Source: Cyclobacterium plantarum
GTDB lineage: Bacteria; Bacteroidota; Bacteroidia; Cytophagales; Cyclobacteriaceae
Direction of reading: 5' to 3'
DNA: 64,000 bases
Assembly (NCBI RefSeq): GCF_011290685.1
Contig: NZ_JAANYN010000006.1
Location: 124,001-188,000, forward strand
Positions 26,889-36,812 of this stretch are shown piece after piece (positions within the stretch are counted from its first letter, which is position 1; every line of letters begins with the position of its first letter). Position numbers and translations under genes: made by a program. The notes beneath the pieces were generated by a model. The model was not told the DNA's origin and made no database searches. It was given only the letters and a program-made list of their open reading frames with translations.

Positions 26889-28064
26889 ATGAAGTTTCTT
26901 TTTATCGTTCAGGGAGAAGGAAGAGGTCACATGACCCAAGCCATGGTCATGGAAGGAATCCTTCGGAAAGAGGGCCATGAGGTAGCGGCGGTAATTGTAG
27001 GAGCCAGTAGCAGGCGGGAAACACCAAACTATTTTATTCGGGCTTTCAATTGTGAGGTACACAGGATCCAGAGTCCAAACTTCGTTACAGATAAAGCCAA
27101 TAAAGCCATTAGGATCGGGGCTACCTTACTGGAGAATTTGAAAAAGATCCGCACCTTTTCCAATAGTCTGCGAGAAATCAATAGGCTTGTCCAGACACAT
27201 CAGCCTGACTGTATCATCAATTTTTATGATATGCTGGGGGGAATTTATAACTTTTGTTATCAACCCTCGGCCAAATGCATTGTGGTCGGCCACCAGTATT
27301 TGTCCGAACATCAGGAATTTATATTTGCCAAACCAGCAGGCATGCAGAAACTGCTATTCAGGATCAATACAAAAATTACCGCCATGGGTGCCTTTAAGTC
27401 CATTGCCCTTTCACTTTGGGAGCCCCGGCAAGCCTTTTCGAAAACCAATCTGCTCGTATGGCCTCCCCTAATCAAATCTGTCGTGAAATCCGCTTGCCCT
27501 ATTCCCGGAGATTTTTTCTTGATTTACATCGTCAATTCCGGTTATGCAAAAGAAATTTTTGAGATGGCCAGAAATTTTCCCGAGTTAAAAATAGAGGCAT
27601 TTTGGGATGATAAAGAGATGCCCGAAAAATACCAACCTTTGCCTAACCTGCTTTTTCACCAGGTCAACGACCTGCTTTTTATAGAAAAATTAAGTCAATG
27701 TAAAGCCTATCTGACCACTGCCGGATTTGAATCTATAGCAGAGGCAATGTATTTGAACAAAAAGGTATTGATGGTGCCTGTAAAGGGCCAATATGAACAA
27801 AAATGCAATGCATTGGATGCCGAAAGAACCGGTGCAGGAATCGCTGCTGATACATTCGACCCTTTACTCTTGGAGCACTATCTGCACGGCAAGTCCCCGG
27901 ATAAAGCTTCAACCGTGAAGTTTAAACAATGGGAACAAACCCTCGAATTTCAATGTACCAAACTGATGGAATCCCTTATGGAAGTGGATAATCAGGAATT
28001 AAAAAAGAGTTTTAGTCTCCTATCTCCCAAATTAAAGAACCCCATTTCTGCCTACAGTAAATAA
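26889..28064 (+). CDS. Glycosyltransferase of the MJ1255/VC2487 (GT-B) type
   Basis: The 391-residue protein opens with FLFIVQGEGRGHMTQA (about 3-18), the conserved N-terminal Gly-rich loop of this GT28-like group, and carries the sugar-nucleotide-binding region TTAGFESIAEAMYLNKKVLMV (about 278-298) with a downstream QYEQKCNA. The two Rossmann halves are clear. It has no signal peptide and would act at the cytosolic membrane face. It begins five bases after the LpxH-like phosphoesterase gene, forming an operon. Substrate and acceptor are unknown; a glycolipid is likely from context. Confidence 0.8.
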   Translation: MKFLFIVQGEGRGHMTQAMVMEGILRKEGHEVAAVIVGASSRRETPNYFIRAFNCEVHRIQSPNFVTDKANKAIRIGATLLENLKKIRTFSNSLREINRLVQTHQPDCIINFYDMLGGIYNFCYQPSAKCIVVGHQYLSEHQEFIFAKPAGMQKLLFRINTKITAMGAFKSIALSLWEPRQAFSKTNLLVWPPLIKSVVKSACPIPGDFFLIYIVNSGYAKEIFEMARNFPELKIEAFWDDKEMPEKYQPLPNLLFHQVNDLLFIEKLSQCKAYLTTAGFESIAEAMYLNKKVLMVPVKGQYEQKCNALDAERTGAGIAADTFDPLLLEHYLHGKSPDKASTVKFKQWEQTLEFQCTKLMESLMEVDNQELKKSFSLLSPKLKNPISAYSK

Positions 28065-28181
28065 AATTCAATTTTTTTCATTTTCGGAATCCCCAATCTT
28101 TTCCATTAAATCATTTTAAAGGCAATTCAGGGAATTTTTCTAACCCGGCCCCATAAAAATTATAAAATACATCTGACATTA

Positions 28182-28210
28182 TTTGACAATTAGAAAGGGA
28201 AATACTTTAA
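28182..28210 (+). promoter_or_regulatory. Candidate promoter for the GH63-type gene
   Basis: TTTG (28182-28185) and TACTTTAA (28203-28210) are 17 bases apart and lie 33 bases before the ATG at 28244. The -7 box departs from TAnnTTTG in the last two bases. Confidence 0.35.
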
Positions 28211-28243
28211 ATTCGCTCTTTATTAAGCTGGTCATACTTACCC

Positions 28244-30916
28244 ATGAATATAGAGTTAGAACGATTAAAGGAAAACAGGGAGAAAAAACGTCATTGGAAA
28301 AAATGGGGACCCTATCTCACGGATAGACAATGGGGGACTGTTAGGGAGGATTACAGTCCTGATGGATCGGCCTGGGAAAACGTTACCCATGATGACGCCA
28401 GAAGCAAAGCCTACCGCTGGGGAGAAGAAGGTATTGGTGGTATCAGTGACCACAAACAAAAACTTTGCCTGGCCTGGGCATTTTGGAATGGCAAGGATCC
28501 CCTGATCAAAGAAAGGTTATATGGACTTACCGGAAACGAAGGTAACCATGGAGAGGATGTGAAAGAACTGTATTATTATCTGGACTCCTCCCCCACTCAC
28601 AGCTACATGAAAATGCTCTATAAATATCCCCAGCGGGCATTTCCTTATGAGCAAATTTTGGATGAGAACCAAAAAAGGGGAAAGAATGAGAAAGAATTTG
28701 AGCTATTGGACACAGGTGTTTTTGATGATGATGCCTATTTTGATATATACTTAGAGTATGCCAAGGCCGATGTAGAGGATATTTTTTCTAAAGCGACCAT
28801 CTTTAACCGAGGTTCCGAAGAAGCAAGTATATGGGTAATGCCCACCATTTGGTTTAGAAAAACCTGGTTTACCGGTGATGAGCCTTTTATGCCTTCTTTG
28901 CGAAAAACCGGCCCCAATAAAATCCGGGCTTTTTCCCCAAAATCAGGCAATTACAGTTTTACCTTTCAGGGGGAGCCCGAATTACAGTTTTGTGACAACG
29001 AGACCAATAGAGAACGGTTATACCATATTGGAAATCAAAAGAAATTTCTGAAGGACGCCATCAATGATTATGTCATACAGGGGGACAAAAAACACCTTAA
29101 TCCTAAGTTTACCGGTACAAAGGCTGCTGCTATTTATAAAATAGACATTCCTGCAGGTGGAAAAGCGGAGGTAGTCTTTCGAATGCAGCGGGAAGAGACT
29201 GAGGCAGCACTGGATAAAGCAGGCGAAATATTCCAGGAAAGGATCAATGATGCCAATGCTTTTTATGGAGACCTACAGGAGCGGGTAAAAGATGATGAAA
29301 TGAGGATGATCCAAAGGCAGGCTTTTGCAGGTATGCTCTGGTCCAAACAGTTTTATTATTACAATGTAGAGCGTTGGCTTGAAGGGGACCCTGGCAGGTA
29401 CCAGCCTCCACAGGAGAGGAAGTCAGGAAGAAACAGCAATTGGCGGCACCTGCAAAATTATGACATCATTTCGATGCCAGATAAATGGGAATATCCCTGG
29501 TACGCAGCCTGGGATCTTGCCTTCCATTGTATACCCCTGGCCAGGCTTGATCCTGACTTCGCCAAGGAACAATTGTTGGTTTTGCTCAATGATTGGTACA
29601 TGCACCCTAACGGACAAATGCCCGCATACGAGTGGAATTTCAACGACGTAAACCCTCCGGTACATGCCTATGCGGTTCAGCGAATATACCAGATTGATAA
29701 AAAATTCAATGGTCGAAATGTGGGAGACCAGGAGTTTTTGGAAAGGGCCTTTCACAAGCTCCTGCTCAATTTTACCTGGTGGGTCAATCAAAAAGACGAA
29801 GAAGGGAAAAATATCTTCGAAGGAGGCTTTTTGGGCTTGGACAATATCAGCGTATTTGACAGAAGCCATGTAGACAAGCTTTTTGGAAAACTGGAGCAGG
29901 CTGATGCTACTTCCTGGATGGCCATGTTCTGTCTGAACATGTTGCGTATCTCGCTGGATTTATGCGAGTTTAATAAGGTATACCAACACACGGCTACCAA
30001 ATTCCTGGAACACTTCCTTTATATTGCCGGGGCCATGAACAATATTTCCAAAGAAAATATCAGCTTGTGGGACGATGAGGATAATTTCTTTTTTGATGTA
30101 CTTCACCTTTCAGGAAAAGAACCCGAATTGATGAAAGTCAAATCCATTGTTGGAATCATTCCGATGTTTGCGGTAGAGCCCATCCGCGAAGAATTGTTTG
30201 ATGACTTACCGGAATTCAAAAACAGGTTGAATTTTTTCTTTAAGGAAAAACCGAAATTGGCTGCATTGGTATCCAACTGGATTCACCCTGGACATGAGAA
30301 GAGAAGACTTTTTTCCCTATTGAGAGGTCACAGGATGAAAAGTATCCTTCATAAAATGCTGGATGAAAAGGAGTTTTTGTCGACTTATGGCATTCGTTCA
30401 CTTTCTAAAGACCACCTCAAGAACCCTTATTCCTTACAGATCAATGGCAGCAGGTTTTCGGTAAGTTATGCCCCGGGAGAATCGGAAACTACCATGTTTG
30501 GCGGAAACAGCAATTGGAGAGGTCCCATTTGGTTTCCCATCAACTACCTGATCATAGAATCATTGAAAAAGTTTGACTTTTACTACGGAGGAACCTTCTC
30601 CATAGAATACCCCACAGGTTCGGGAAAGTTTATCACGCTGGATTTGATCGCCAAGGAACTTTCCCTTCGGCTCATCAATATATTCCGAAAAGATAAGGAT
30701 GGCAACCGTCCCATTTATGCCGATAACGCAAAAATGCAGAAAGACCCACATTTTCAGGATTTAATCTTGTTTTATGAGTATTTTCACGGAGAAAATGGAA
30801 GGGGATTGGGTGCCTCCCATCAGACAGGATGGACTGGTTTGGTGGCTGAACTAATCCACAAGTATTATAAAGAAAAAGAATTTTACCCCAATGCTGCTAC
30901 CCTATTTAAAAGCTGA
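28244..30916 (+). CDS. GH63-type glucosidase (MGH1-like)
   Basis: The 890-residue protein has the (alpha/alpha)6 glycosidase signature of the GH63 / mannosylglycerate-hydrolase-like group: EYPWYAAWDLAFHCIPLARL (about 413-432) with the acidic catalytic residue, GQMPAYEWNFNDVNPPVHAY (about 457-476) and, near the C-terminus, GASHQTGWTGLVAEL. An N-terminal beta-rich region (1-300) precedes it. No signal peptide is seen, so it is probably cytosolic and works on glucosides or compatible solutes such as glucosylglycerate-type compounds. The gene is followed by, and overlaps, rnhB. Confidence 0.82.
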   Translation: MNIELERLKENREKKRHWKKWGPYLTDRQWGTVREDYSPDGSAWENVTHDDARSKAYRWGEEGIGGISDHKQKLCLAWAFWNGKDPLIKERLYGLTGNEGNHGEDVKELYYYLDSSPTHSYMKMLYKYPQRAFPYEQILDENQKRGKNEKEFELLDTGVFDDDAYFDIYLEYAKADVEDIFSKATIFNRGSEEASIWVMPTIWFRKTWFTGDEPFMPSLRKTGPNKIRAFSPKSGNYSFTFQGEPELQFCDNETNRERLYHIGNQKKFLKDAINDYVIQGDKKHLNPKFTGTKAAAIYKIDIPAGGKAEVVFRMQREETEAALDKAGEIFQERINDANAFYGDLQERVKDDEMRMIQRQAFAGMLWSKQFYYYNVERWLEGDPGRYQPPQERKSGRNSNWRHLQNYDIISMPDKWEYPWYAAWDLAFHCIPLARLDPDFAKEQLLVLLNDWYMHPNGQMPAYEWNFNDVNPPVHAYAVQRIYQIDKKFNGRNVGDQEFLERAFHKLLLNFTWWVNQKDEEGKNIFEGGFLGLDNISVFDRSHVDKLFGKLEQADATSWMAMFCLNMLRISLDLCEFNKVYQHTATKFLEHFLYIAGAMNNISKENISLWDDEDNFFFDVLHLSGKEPELMKVKSIVGIIPMFAVEPIREELFDDLPEFKNRLNFFFKEKPKLAALVSNWIHPGHEKRRLFSLLRGHRMKSILHKMLDEKEFLSTYGIRSLSKDHLKNPYSLQINGSRFSVSYAPGESETTMFGGNSNWRGPIWFPINYLIIESLKKFDFYYGGTFSIEYPTGSGKFITLDLIAKELSLRLINIFRKDKDGNRPIYADNAKMQKDPHFQDLILFYEYFHGENGRGLGASHQTGWTGLVAELIHKYYKEKEFYPNAATLFKS

Positions 30917-31490
30917 TAGAATTGAAGCAGGATGCGATGAAGTAGGCAGGGGCTGTCTTTGTGGCCCCGTGGTGGCCGCTGCTGTAATCCTTCCGCCGGC
31001 ATATGCCAATGAATGGATCAATGATTCAAAAAAAATTGCCAAAAACAAAAGGTCCTTCCTTACAGATGAAATAAAAAAACAGGCTGTGGCATGGGGCATA
31101 GGCCTTGCTGAGGTAGCGGAAATTGACCAGATGAATATTTTGAATGCCTCATTTTTGGCCATGCACCGTGCCATTGATGATTTGAAAGTTAAACCCGAAC
31201 ATCTCCTCATCGATGGCAACAGGTTCCGATCAAAACATGCGATTCCATTTGACTGTATCATTAAAGGGGATGGAAAGTATGCCAGCATAGCAGCTGCCTC
31301 CATTCTGGCCAAAACATACCGGGATCAGTTGATGGTCAGCCTTGCCAGGGATTACCCCGGATATGGCTGGGAGAAAAATGTTGGATACCCCACCAAAAAA
31401 CACCGGGAAGGCATCCGGAAATTGGGAGCAAGTCCCCTGCACAGAAAATCGTTTCGTCTGCTACCAGATCAGTTAAATACAGACTTGTGA
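30891..31490 (+). CDS. rnhB: Ribonuclease HII
   Basis: The 199-residue enzyme cuts the RNA strand of RNA-DNA hybrids and starts ribonucleotide excision repair. The signature AGCDEVGRGCLCGPVVAAAV (about 13-32) supplies the Asp-Glu catalytic pair, LIDGNRF the third Asp, and AAASILAKTYRDQLM the fourth. The start ATG at 30891 lies inside the 3' end of the glucosidase gene, an overlap of 26 bases in another frame; the next possible start would lose the catalytic motif, so the overlap is genuine. Confidence 0.95.
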   Translation: MLLPYLKADRIEAGCDEVGRGCLCGPVVAAAVILPPAYANEWINDSKKIAKNKRSFLTDEIKKQAVAWGIGLAEVAEIDQMNILNASFLAMHRAIDDLKVKPEHLLIDGNRFRSKHAIPFDCIIKGDGKYASIAAASILAKTYRDQLMVSLARDYPGYGWEKNVGYPTKKHREGIRKLGASPLHRKSFRLLPDQLNTDL

Positions 31491-31547
31491 TTTGGAAGGG
31501 AACGATTCAGAAAAAGGTGAAGTTAATAGAGAAAATAAAAGAAGCTT

Positions 31548-32723
31548 ATGAAATCCAAAACTATATTTAGTTTAGTGCTGATTTTTCTATTTCCCCTTTT
31601 CATAATTGCCCAGGAAAATATTCAAAAAGCCCAACCCATTTTAGGCGAAGTCCCTCAAAAAACAGAAGATGTTTTCTTACCTGAGGTTCCGGGTGTTAAG
31701 GTTGAAGTCTGGGTGGACAGCCTGACCATCCCCTGGTCCTTGCGTTTTCTCCCTAATGGAGATGCCCTGGTTGCCCAGCGGACTGGTGATATTGTAAGGA
31801 TTCCCGCTGGACAACGGGAGCAGGAAAAATACTTTGATGTACCCGGAGCTGTACATGAAGTAGATGCAGGTTTGATGGGTTTGGCCATACATCCGGATTT
31901 TGAAAACAACAACTGGATATACATCATGCATGCCTTCCGCAATCAGAAGGATGAACTTCTAAGTAAGGTCGTTCGTCTGGAGCACCGGGGCAACACTGCC
32001 GTATTGGATAAGGTAATCATGGAGAATATACCTGCTTATGCCATTCACCTGGGAGGTAGAATTGCCTTTGGACCAGACGGCTTGCTATACATCGGAACCG
32101 GAGACATGTCCCAACCATTCCTGGCCCAGGATGTCAACCACCTGGCTTCAAAAATTCTTAGGATCACTGATGAAGGGGAGATTCCTTCAGACAATCCCTT
32201 TGAAAATTCACCGGTATATTCCTACGGGCACCGGGTGGTACAAGGCTTTGCCTGGGATCCGGAAACGGGGGCATTTTTCAATTCCGAACACGGGCCTTCC
32301 GGAGCGGAGGTGGAAGGAAGTGTGCGCTACCGCGATGAAATCAACAAGGTGGAGAAGGCTGGTAACCATGGCTGGCCGGTGGTCGTAGGCGCACCCGGAA
32401 TGAGCGCTTATGTAGATCCCAAAGCTATTTGGAACAAGGCTGCAGTGCCTCCTGCCGGGATGACTTTTTACAGGGGAGACCTTTATGTAGCCTCTTTAGG
32501 AGGACAAGCCCTGATAAGGCTGGTTTTTGATAAAGAAAATGATTATGAAGTCAAAAAGGTAGAAAGATGGTTCTCCTATGCCCCATCCAAGGGGATTTAT
32601 GGCAGAATGAGGGATGTAACCATTGGGCCTGACGGAAATTTATATGTTACCACTAGCAATACCGATGGAAGGGCAGCAGTAAGGATTCATGATGATAAAA
32701 TTTTAAAATTAACGTTCGAATAA
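31548..32723 (+). CDS. Secreted PQQ-dependent sugar dehydrogenase
   Basis: A signal peptide ends near FIIAQ (about 21), so the 391-residue protein is periplasmic. The six-bladed propeller of soluble aldose sugar dehydrogenases (GSDH/Asd type) is visible in IPWSLRFLPNGDALVAQRTG (about 61-80), HLGGRIAFGPDGLLYIGTGD (about 167-186), GHRVVQGFAWDPETG, and the C-terminal TIGPDGNLYVTTSN. It would oxidise aldoses with PQQ as cofactor; no PQQ synthesis genes lie in the window, so the cofactor may be scavenged or another function apply. Its stop codon lies three bases from that of convergent nnr. Confidence 0.88.
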   Translation: MKSKTIFSLVLIFLFPLFIIAQENIQKAQPILGEVPQKTEDVFLPEVPGVKVEVWVDSLTIPWSLRFLPNGDALVAQRTGDIVRIPAGQREQEKYFDVPGAVHEVDAGLMGLAIHPDFENNNWIYIMHAFRNQKDELLSKVVRLEHRGNTAVLDKVIMENIPAYAIHLGGRIAFGPDGLLYIGTGDMSQPFLAQDVNHLASKILRITDEGEIPSDNPFENSPVYSYGHRVVQGFAWDPETGAFFNSEHGPSGAEVEGSVRYRDEINKVEKAGNHGWPVVVGAPGMSAYVDPKAIWNKAAVPPAGMTFYRGDLYVASLGGQALIRLVFDKENDYEVKKVERWFSYAPSKGIYGRMRDVTIGPDGNLYVTTSNTDGRAAVRIHDDKILKLTFE

Positions 32724-32726
32724 AAC

Positions 32727-34211
32727 TCAGTCAATCCCAAAATGGCGGAAACTTTCCGGGATTTTGGCTATGATATCTGAGGCAATTGTCCCTCTCTTCA
32801 TGGATTCCCCAGCCAATTCTCCTGCATGCCCATGGTGGAAAACACCACATATGGCGGCCCGTTCTATACTATAACCCTGACCCAAAAAAGAGGTAAGCAT
32901 TCCTGTCAATACATCTCCGGAACCACCCGTAGCCATGTAAACGGATCCTGAATTATTAAAAACCTGTTTTCCATCAGGGAAAGAAATCAAAGTAAAAGCC
33001 CCTTTTAATACCAATACACAACCATATTTTTTGGAAAAGTCACGGGCCAAGTCCATTCTTTCAAAATGGTTTTTGCAGGCAATGCCTGTGATGCGTTCAA
33101 ACTCTTTGATATGTGGCGTCAGGATTACCTTGGGATGCAAAAAATTTAACCAATCAGGATGCTCCCCTAAAATATTGATGGCATCCGCATCAATTACCGT
33201 AGGCCCCTGATATTCGCTTAATACCTGATGTACCAACCTGCTGGCATTTTCGCCTTTACCAAGCCCGGGACCCATGCCCAGGGCATCTATACCTGAAGAA
33301 TCCAATTGAGCGGCAACTTCCTTTTCTTCCCCAGCTGGCATTACCATAGCTTCGGGAATGCCGGCCTGGATGATTTCCACTCCACAGGCAGGAACATGAC
33401 AAAAAACCAATCCACTTCCGGTCCGCAGGGCTGCCCTGGTAGCCAAACCTATGGATCCCATCTTCCCATAACTCCCTCCGGCCAACAGCACCCGGCCAAA
33501 ATCTCCCTTATGGCTGAAGGCGTGGAATTGCTTGTGGTATTCATCAAGCTTTTCTCCTGAATAAAAAAACCGCATGGATTCAAAAGAGTCAAAATATTTT
33601 TGGTCTATTCCAATGCTTTTGACGATCAAATTCCCCGTATAAATGGCATTTTCAGGAATCAATAAAGCGATTTTGGGAAATTGAAAGCTTATGGTGTAAT
33701 CGGCCCTGAAAGCTTCACCATCCGCTGGTGAATCGGAAGGAAGACCCGATGGCACGTCTACACTAATTTTTGCTGAAGCTGCTTCATTCAGCCTTTGGAT
33801 CAATTCCAGGTATTCTCCTTCCAGCGGCCGGTTGATCCCCACCCCAAAAACGGCATCAATGATCACCCCACCTTCCACAACCTGACCCCAGGGTTCAACA
33901 ATTACAAATTCAGGCATTACGTTCAGGTTTTGTCTGAAATCCACTGAACCAGATTCCGGATTACCAATCAGCCCAACCTTCACTTCATACCCTTTCAGGT
34001 GCAAAATCCTCGCTATAGCAAGTCCATCTCCCCCATTGTTACCTGTACCACAAAAAACAGAAACGGTGATTTTTTCCGAAAAGCGGGAGATAAACCAGTC
34101 ACAAAATGTGTGGGCGGCTCTTTCCATGAGCTGATAGGAACTGATACCTTCCCCGGACACATACTTTTCGTCCAAAGATTTTACCTGATTGCCTGTAAGC
34201 ACTTTTTGCAT
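32727..34211 (-). CDS. nnr: Bifunctional NAD(P)H-hydrate repair enzyme (epimerase/dehydratase)
   Basis: I start at the ATG at 34211 (MQKVLTGNQVK), giving 494 residues; the longer frame adds 17 atypical residues. The N-terminal YjeF-type epimerase (about 1-215) shows FCGTGNNGGDGLAIARIL, and the C-terminal ribokinase-like dehydratase (about 225-494) shows MGPGLGK, DADAINIL and ATGGSGDVLTGMLTSFLGQG. Together they repair hydrated, inactive NADH and NADPH. Convergent with the PQQ dehydrogenase gene, with only three bases between stops and no visible terminator. Confidence 0.95.
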   Translation of the reverse strand: MQKVLTGNQVKSLDEKYVSGEGISSYQLMERAAHTFCDWFISRFSEKITVSVFCGTGNNGGDGLAIARILHLKGYEVKVGLIGNPESGSVDFRQNLNVMPEFVIVEPWGQVVEGGVIIDAVFGVGINRPLEGEYLELIQRLNEAASAKISVDVPSGLPSDSPADGEAFRADYTISFQFPKIALLIPENAIYTGNLIVKSIGIDQKYFDSFESMRFFYSGEKLDEYHKQFHAFSHKGDFGRVLLAGGSYGKMGSIGLATRAALRTGSGLVFCHVPACGVEIIQAGIPEAMVMPAGEEKEVAAQLDSSGIDALGMGPGLGKGENASRLVHQVLSEYQGPTVIDADAINILGEHPDWLNFLHPKVILTPHIKEFERITGIACKNHFERMDLARDFSKKYGCVLVLKGAFTLISFPDGKQVFNNSGSVYMATGGSGDVLTGMLTSFLGQGYSIERAAICGVFHHGHAGELAGESMKRGTIASDIIAKIPESFRHFGID

Positions 34212-34328
34212 GGTGAATGGGTTTTTGGTGGGCAGATATTGAAAACAGATTGGATGATTCATCGGTAAGCAACATTATGCCCCGACATGAATTTCCATAC
34301 CCTTCTTCCCTTATTCATGCCGTAAAAC

Positions 34329-35717
34329 CTATCTGTTTCTGAGGCTTTCCAGTTCTTGGGTAGAGGATTCCAGGGGATCTCCCAATAAGGATGAGCCATC
34401 CCTGGTGATCAGAAAATCATCTTCAATCCGTATGCCACCAAAGTTCCGAAAATTTGCCAGTTTTCCATAATTTATGTAGTCCTTATGTACATTATTGGCT
34501 TCCCATTGGTCCATGAGCTGGGGAATAAAATACAAACCTGGCTCAACAGTAAGCACATGACCTTGTTCCAGCTCTTTACCCAATCTGAGAGATTTTAAAC
34601 CAAACTGATCACTTTTCTTTAATGAGGGCGTATATCCCACATATTCCTCCCCCAGATCCTCCATATCATGTACATCCAGACCCATCATGTGCCCCAGACC
34701 GCATTGAAAAAAAAGGGCATGCGCACCTTGATGCACAGCATCATCAATATCCCCCTTCATCAAACCCATATCTCTTAGACCCTCCGCTAATTTTTTACAG
34801 GCCAACAGGTGAATATCCAAAAAGCGAACACCAGGTTTCAAGGCCTGAATGGCTGAAACATGGGCAAAATAAACCAGGTCGTAAACTTCTTTTTGTACAA
34901 CAGAAAATTTCTTCCCTACCGGAATAGTACGGGTAATGTCACCTGCGTAATGCATATCTGATTCGGCCCCAAAATCTCCCAAAAGCATTTTCCCTTCGGT
35001 GAGGGTATTGGAATAATTGTGGTTGTGCAGTATTTGCCCATCAACGGTAATTATGGGTAGAAAAGAAGGGTTGCCACCTGCTGCTACAGCCTCCGCAGTA
35101 ACCATACCCAATAATTCATATTCCTTCATTCCGGGTTTGGCTTGCATCATTACTTTTCGGTGCATGTTTACGCTAGTATTCACCGCCCTGCTGATCTCAG
35201 CTATCTCTTCATCAGACTTGATAGACCTCAATGCCACCACTGCTTTGATTAACTCCTCAGAGGCTTCAGCGGGGATGCGAGGTCCACTGATGTTTAGCCA
35301 ATGAATCAATTTTTGTGTGTTTTCAGGCCTGTATGGAGGCAGAAAATGTATTTCCCGCTGCTTTCCATTTTTGAGGTAGTTCCCAATATCTTTCATGGGG
35401 CGCGTCTGACTTATGCCAACCTGAACTGCCAAATCCCTAAGTTTGGGTTTTTCTCCATGCCAGATCAATTCTTCTGTGGTCAACTCATCTCCAAAAATAA
35501 TTTCCACATCCAGATCCAGATCTACTACTGCCACTAAACCAGGTAAATTCAATCCAAAAAAATAAAGAAAAGAACTGTCCTGCCTGAAGGGATACCAGTT
35601 GTCTTTAAAATTACTGCTACTTTCTTCATTGCCCAAAAACAGCAACAGTCCTCCGGAAAAGGACTTTTTTAATTTATTTCTTCTCTCCTGATAAGTCTCT
35701 TTGGAAAATAATTTCAT
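34329..35717 (-). CDS. M24-family Xaa-Pro aminopeptidase
   Basis: The 462-residue protein has the N-terminal creatinase-like domain (about 1-160) and a pita-bread catalytic domain with all metal ligands: the two Asp in GDFGAESDMHYAGDITR, His in GLGHMMGLDVHDME, Glu in LTVEPGLYF and Glu in GGIRIEDDFL. It removes an N-terminal residue preceding proline. There is no signal peptide, so it is cytosolic. It lies third in a same-strand row after the DPP-IV-like peptidase and the DapA-like aldolase genes (gap 92 bases), which supports a shared role with Pro-containing peptides. Confidence 0.92.
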   Translation of the reverse strand: MKLFSKETYQERRNKLKKSFSGGLLLFLGNEESSSNFKDNWYPFRQDSSFLYFFGLNLPGLVAVVDLDLDVEIIFGDELTTEELIWHGEKPKLRDLAVQVGISQTRPMKDIGNYLKNGKQREIHFLPPYRPENTQKLIHWLNISGPRIPAEASEELIKAVVALRSIKSDEEIAEISRAVNTSVNMHRKVMMQAKPGMKEYELLGMVTAEAVAAGGNPSFLPIITVDGQILHNHNYSNTLTEGKMLLGDFGAESDMHYAGDITRTIPVGKKFSVVQKEVYDLVYFAHVSAIQALKPGVRFLDIHLLACKKLAEGLRDMGLMKGDIDDAVHQGAHALFFQCGLGHMMGLDVHDMEDLGEEYVGYTPSLKKSDQFGLKSLRLGKELEQGHVLTVEPGLYFIPQLMDQWEANNVHKDYINYGKLANFRNFGGIRIEDDFLITRDGSSLLGDPLESSTQELESLRNR

Positions 35718-35809
35718 TTTGTATACGATATGCGTAATGAGTCAGCCCCCGATGATCGGGTTGGTATAATCCTTTAAATTCATCAAAATTCCAAATATTA
35801 AACAAGTCT

Positions 35810-36727
35810 TCAAAGGGAAATTTTCTCCCATGTGGGCAAAGCAGGCCTTTCTGCCAGGGCATCTTCAATTATTTTTATCACCCTATGCCGCTCTTCTCCG
35901 GTAAGCATCAATCTGGGAGCACGTACGTATTCAGTACCCAGACCGGTGGCTGCCTCCGCCAATTTGATATACTGTACCAATTTGGGATGAATGTCCAATT
36001 CCAAAAGTGGAAAAAACCAGCGATAAATTTCCAGGGCTTCTTCCATTCTGCCCTCCTGAACCAGCCTGTAGATCGCAACCGTCTCATAAGGGAAAGCACA
36101 AACTAGTCCTGCTACCCAGCCATGTGCCCCAAGTGTCAGGCTTTCCAGTGCCAGGGGATCTACTCCTCCCAGTATCTTAAACCGGTCTCCAAATCGATTG
36201 ATCATTTTGGTGACTACGGTTAGGTCCCTTGAAGACTCTTTTACTGCGTTGATATTGCTACAGGTTTCCAATTCTTCAAACATATCCAGGGTAACCAATA
36301 TCCTGTAATCTATGGGATTATTATAGATCATAATGGGAAGGTCAGTGGCTCCGGCAATGGTTTTGAAAAAAGTAACGGTCTCCTTGTCATCGGCCTTATA
36401 CCTCATGGGTGGAAGGACCATAAGCCCCTTGATACCAGTGTCATTGGCAGCTTCTGCTACTTCGATGGCTTTTCGGGTAGATTGTTCGGCAATGGTCAAA
36501 ACCACGGGAATGTTACCCTGCACCTCCTCAACAGTAGATTTTACCAATGTTTCCTTTTCCGCATCCGTTAAGGTGCTGGCTTCTCCAAGACTTCCACCTA
36601 TGACAATTCCGTCTATTCCGGCTTTCATTTGAACCTTGATATTGGCATGAAAAGCTTTTAAATCCAGCTGGTCATCGGAAGTAAATTTAGTGGTAATGGC
36701 TGGAAATACTCCTTTCCAATTTATCAT
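35810..36727 (-). CDS. Dihydrodipicolinate synthase-family aldolase
   Basis: From the ATG at 36727 (MINWKGVFPAIT) the protein is 305 residues, the normal DapA-superfamily size. The barrel carries GGSLGEASTLTDAEK, the catalytic Tyr in IMIYNNP (near 133) and the Schiff-base Lys in AVKESSRD (near 163). The GxxGE motif reads GSLGEAS rather than the GTTGES of true DapA, so a catabolic member (pyrroline-hydroxycarboxylate deaminase, N-acetylneuraminate lyase-like or keto-deoxy-sugar aldolase) is more likely than lysine synthesis. Sitting between two Pro-specific peptidase genes it could act on hydroxyproline, but that is inference. Confidence 0.85.
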   Translation of the reverse strand: MINWKGVFPAITTKFTSDDQLDLKAFHANIKVQMKAGIDGIVIGGSLGEASTLTDAEKETLVKSTVEEVQGNIPVVLTIAEQSTRKAIEVAEAANDTGIKGLMVLPPMRYKADDKETVTFFKTIAGATDLPIMIYNNPIDYRILVTLDMFEELETCSNINAVKESSRDLTVVTKMINRFGDRFKILGGVDPLALESLTLGAHGWVAGLVCAFPYETVAIYRLVQEGRMEEALEIYRWFFPLLELDIHPKLVQYIKLAEAATGLGTEYVRAPRLMLTGEERHRVIKIIEDALAERPALPTWEKISL

Positions 36728-36812
36728 AGCTATTTTATTTAGTGTAAACAATATTTTAATTTAAGATTATGCATTGTTGTATGATTTTTTTTTAAAACGC
36801 AACTGGTAAAAA

